A stretch of 54,816 bases of DNA, taken from positions 1 through 54,816 of the forward strand of contig NZ_JACADJ010000020.1 of the NCBI RefSeq assembly GCF_013389365.1. The letters run 5' to 3'. This DNA is from Desulfobacter latus. Lineage in GTDB: Bacteria > Desulfobacterota > Desulfobacteria > Desulfobacterales > Desulfobacteraceae. The position numbers and the translations under genes are program-made. Shown here one piece after another: positions 53,019 to 54,816 of the stretch. The notes under the pieces are model-generated. The model searched no databases. It was not told the DNA's origin and saw only the letters and a list, made by a program, of their open reading frames with translations. The number at the start of each line of letters is the position of its first letter. Position 1 is the stretch's first letter.

Positions 53019-53144
53019 TATATAGCAAAAGGTTCAAATGCAGAAGTATTGATCCAGGCCATCATTGCTTCTGAAATAGGCTATCTCACAAAAGAACAAT
53101 TTTCAGCCATTGAAATCGAATGCAATATGATCGGAATGGGATGA
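53019..53144 (+). pseudogene. Four-helix-bundle (23S IVP-type) protein, C-terminal fragment
   Basis: 41 codons: YIAKGSNAEVLIQAIIASEI, GYLTKEQFSAIEIECNMIGMG, then stop. The first 44 bases are identical, except for one base, to the last 44 bases of the window, where an N-terminally complete copy is found. The remnant therefore arose by duplication or by an insertion that split a gene. Confidence 0.85.
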
Positions 53145-53206
53145 AGAGGCAGCAAAAAAATTATGACCCCGATAGTCACCCAAGGAGGTAAATGAGGAGG
53201 CGTGCC

Positions 53207-53419
53207 ATGGAAGCCATAGAGTTTAAAGCTAAAATTAGAAACGGGCTTATTCGTATTCCTGACAAATTCAGACAAAGAACCGGGGAGACTGTTAAGGTTA
53301 TTATTTTAAGTGAGCAAAAAGCCAGGCAAACGGATATTATTGATAAGTTGTTGTTAAATCCTATTAAATCAAAACAGTTTTCGCCCCTGTTGAGAGAAGA
53401 AATTTATGAGCGCTTTTAA
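53207..53419 (+). CDS. AbrB-like antitoxin
   Basis: A 70-aa protein starting MEAIEFKAKIRNGLIRIPDKFRQ, a swapped-hairpin AbrB-type DNA-binding start. It is followed by a helical tail (DIIDKLLLNPIKSKQFSPLLREEIYERF) that would bind the toxin. ATG 53207 is chosen for the GGAGG about nine bases upstream. It overlaps the PIN toxin gene by 14 bases, the usual antitoxin-first arrangement. It likely represses its own operon. Confidence 0.85.
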   Translation: MEAIEFKAKIRNGLIRIPDKFRQRTGETVKVIILSEQKARQTDIIDKLLLNPIKSKQFSPLLREEIYERF

Positions 53420-53837
53420 AATAGACCCGGAAGCGACATATTTTATCGATACAAACATTTGGCTTTATGCATTTATACAAGGTCAAGATGCAGAAAAAAA
53501 TAAAATGGCAAGGACTATTATCAAAAAGTGTGAAATTGTTATCAGCACCCAGATAATCAATGAGATGTGCGTTAATTTGATAAAAAAGATGGCTTTCTCA
53601 GAAATTGAAATCCAGAATTTGATCGGATCTCTCCATCGGAAATATAGCGTATTTGAGTTGTCACAAGATGTACTTTTAAAGGCCTCCCAGATACGTGATG
53701 CTCACAGTTTTTCTTTCTGGGACAGCATCGTGGCAGCCAGCGCTCTGGATTGCGATGCAAATTGGTTAATATCTGAGGATATGCAGAGTGGCTTCCTTCT
53801 TGAAGACCGCCTGAAGATAGTAAACCCATTTGCATGA
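53406..53837 (+). CDS. PIN-domain toxin (VapC-like ribonuclease)
   Basis: A 143-aa PIN nuclease. The first acidic residue is in YFIDTNIWLYAF, followed by the glutamate in STQIINEMCVNL and the aspartates in SFWDSIVAASAL and WLISEDMQSG. These four positions make the Mg site for RNA cleavage. Translationally coupled to the AbrB-like antitoxin. The gene looks intact, so the pair may be an active toxin-antitoxin module that stabilises this decaying region. Confidence 0.88.
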   Translation: MSAFKIDPEATYFIDTNIWLYAFIQGQDAEKNKMARTIIKKCEIVISTQIINEMCVNLIKKMAFSEIEIQNLIGSLHRKYSVFELSQDVLLKASQIRDAHSFSFWDSIVAASALDCDANWLISEDMQSGFLLEDRLKIVNPFA

Positions 53838-53921
53838 AAGGTGGAGATATTGCCATGACAACAGCAGAAAAAATCAGACAGGAAAGGCTTCAGAAAGGCA
53901 GTCAACAAACGATGCAGTTTC

Positions 53922-54372
53922 ATGGCATTTATTCAGTTGTATAAACAGTATCAGCATGGAGATCTGCTTTATCACAAGAATTTCAAACAGGCGTGTCTGG
54001 TACGTGACAAGTTCAGATGCCGTGTTTGCGGTGCGGAAACAAAACTGCAATGCCATCATATCCGTCCAAGGGCAAAGGGCGGGACAGACAAACTCTCAAG
54101 TCTGATGACGCTTTGTGATGTCTGCCATGATCGACATCATAAAGAAGGGCTGGAACTTCCGAAACAAAAGAGTTCGTTCTACATGTCGGCAGCACATGTC
54201 GAGCAGGGGAAGCACTATCTGCAAAAAGGGTTATCCAAGGCAGCGCAGCTCTATACGACATTCGGCTATATCACCGGTCATTAACCGGACACAAAAGCGA
54301 AACAACAAGAATGTCTTTACGCTCAAAGGGTTCACCCGCTGGGATACGGTACAGTACAAGGGACGTGAATGA
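53922..54372 (+). pseudogene. Second IscB-like HNH fragment, frameshifted and internally deleted
   Basis: From 53922 the frame reads QYQHGDLLYHKNFKQACLV, RDKFRCRVCGAETKLQCHHI, RPRAKGGTDKLSSLMTLCDV, CHDRHHKEG, an HNH nuclease with two CxxC zinc pairs and the HH active site. It continues YLQKGLSKAAQLYTTFGYIT, typical of RRXRR/IscB-like proteins, then stops at 54284. A C-terminal piece (FTLKGFTRWDTVQYKGRE, 54316-54369) follows in another phase. The RuvC-I part, the segment after GYITGH and the end are missing. It differs in sequence from the 48-kb remnant, so it is a distinct lineage. A group II intron HNH is the main alternative. Confidence 0.68.
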
Positions 54373-54543
54373 GTTATCTCGGTCCGACCCCGGCCCGTAA
54401 CCCGTCAGCGGTTCTCGGTGAAAAAATTTTGAAAGCCCCGTCAATAAAGGATTTACTATAAAAAACTTTACGGATAAGTGAAATAGTTATCATAAACAAT
54501 AATAAAGACTTAGGGTTTCACTGAGAATTGCTGGTAACCCGTG

Positions 54544-54565
54544 GGTGCTGGGTGCTGGGTGCTGG
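54544..54565. repeat. Heptanucleotide array GGGTGCT x3
   Basis: Three tandem GGGTGCT units (complement AGCACCC) end ten bases before the start codon of the four-helix-bundle gene. It is a sister of the CCCAGTA array at 17654-17688. Confidence 0.85.
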
Positions 54566-54574
54566 GTTATAGAT

Positions 54575-54816
54575 ATGGGTCATTTTGAGAAATTGAATGT
54601 CTGGCAGAGGTCAAAAGATCTTGCTGTCATCATTTATAAAATAACCGCATGTGGTGGATTCTCTTCTGACGTTGGACTACGGGATCAGGTCAGGCGGGCG
54701 GCTGTATCTATTTCCAGTAATATTGCCGAAGGAGATGAAAATGGAAGCAATAAGCAGGCCGTTCGTTTCTTATATATAGCAAAAGGTTCAAATGCAGAAG
54801 TATTGACCCAGGCCAT
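54575..54816 (+). CDS. Four-helix-bundle protein (23S rRNA IVP / TIGR02436 type), cut by the window end
   Basis: ATG 54575 starts MGHFEKLNVWQRSKDLAVII, followed by DQVRRAAVSISSNIAEG and FLYIAKGSNAEVLTQ, the hallmarks of the S23/four-helix-bundle family (usually about 115-125 aa). Some are encoded inside 23S rRNA intervening sequences; others, as here, are free-standing genes of unknown function. The 80 codons in the window have no interruption. The last 44 bases duplicate the start of the 53.0-kb remnant. Confidence 0.88.
   Translation, partial: MGHFEKLNVWQRSKDLAVIIYKITACGGFSSDVGLRDQVRRAAVSISSNIAEGDENGSNKQAVRFLYIAKGSNAEVLTQA

Noticed and set aside
53922-54284. HNH fragment as part of a group II intron
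   Set aside because: No reverse transcriptase, maturase or domain V-like hairpin nearby. The GYITGH region fits IscB-like proteins better. Kept as the main alternative.

Overview
The window looks like chromosomal DNA of a sulfate-reducing Desulfobacterota member, probably Desulfobacterales. This is an inference. It rests on moderate GC and on the gene mix: a DUF3683-type FAD/Fe-S fusion oxidoreductase, phenylacetate-CoA ligase with an ACT-domain partner, a putative small multidrug export protein, a truncated FmdE, a CHASE2 cyclase beside a FecR protein, and sucCD. No rRNA genes are present. Two tRNAs are (Leu-UAA and Arg-UCU).

Layout. 0.3-17.5 kb is a minus-strand housekeeping block: katG; a DUF3683 oxidoreductase, rsmE and a 53-aa protein; prfC; an ACT protein with a paaK-like ligase and a crotonase; an AMIN-domain amidase overlapping mutS; lapA; and a metallophosphoesterase. 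17.9-31.7 kb is mostly plus strand: a SUMF1 lipoprotein, (minus) murJ, a UspA protein, a metallo-hydrolase, an ArsR-methyltransferase fusion, manC, yqgE, then a tightly coupled run of dynamin-like GTPase, SLOG/molybdenum-carrier-like protein, 24-aa ORF, DnaJ-C-like protein and ydbH-ynbE-ydbL. 31.7-39.7 kb holds a CHASE2 adenylate/guanylate cyclase convergent with a FecR protein, a 1006-aa membrane protein of unknown function and a truncated fmdE. 39.8-48 kb holds tRNA-Leu, a quinone oxidoreductase, a small export protein, ubiE, dnaJ, queD, a COG2509 flavoprotein and sucCD. From about 47.9 kb to the end the DNA is accessory and decaying: fragments of iscB, a histidine kinase, polysaccharide genes and a four-helix-bundle gene, with a few intact small genes (Rpn nuclease, DUF2442, AbrB/PIN toxin-antitoxin).

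The most interesting signal is a set of four HEARO / omega-RNA loci, the guide RNA family of IscB, Cas9's ancestor. They lie at 1-127(-), 8945-9216(-), 41290-41398(+) and 48290-48418(-). All share one architecture: a GTCAAC...GTTGAC closing stem around a GC hairpin, then a GGGCTTG-type junction and a second hairpin. Only the fourth is joined to an iscB remnant, which is internally deleted and has its right end abutting the sucC start codon. Two stand alone directly behind the stop codon of a host gene, in sense orientation. One of these carries a ~196-bp palindrome built into its first hairpin. A second, differently decayed IscB-like HNH fragment lies at 53.9-54.4 kb. No intact IscB is visible, so any activity of the solitary RNAs would need a nuclease supplied in trans.

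A second recurrent signal is a 15-bp dyad (ACTYGANNATCRAGT) in several intergenic regions: tandem copies upstream of the SUMF1 gene, one before the 20.6-kb gene, and three in 52.77-53.02 kb.
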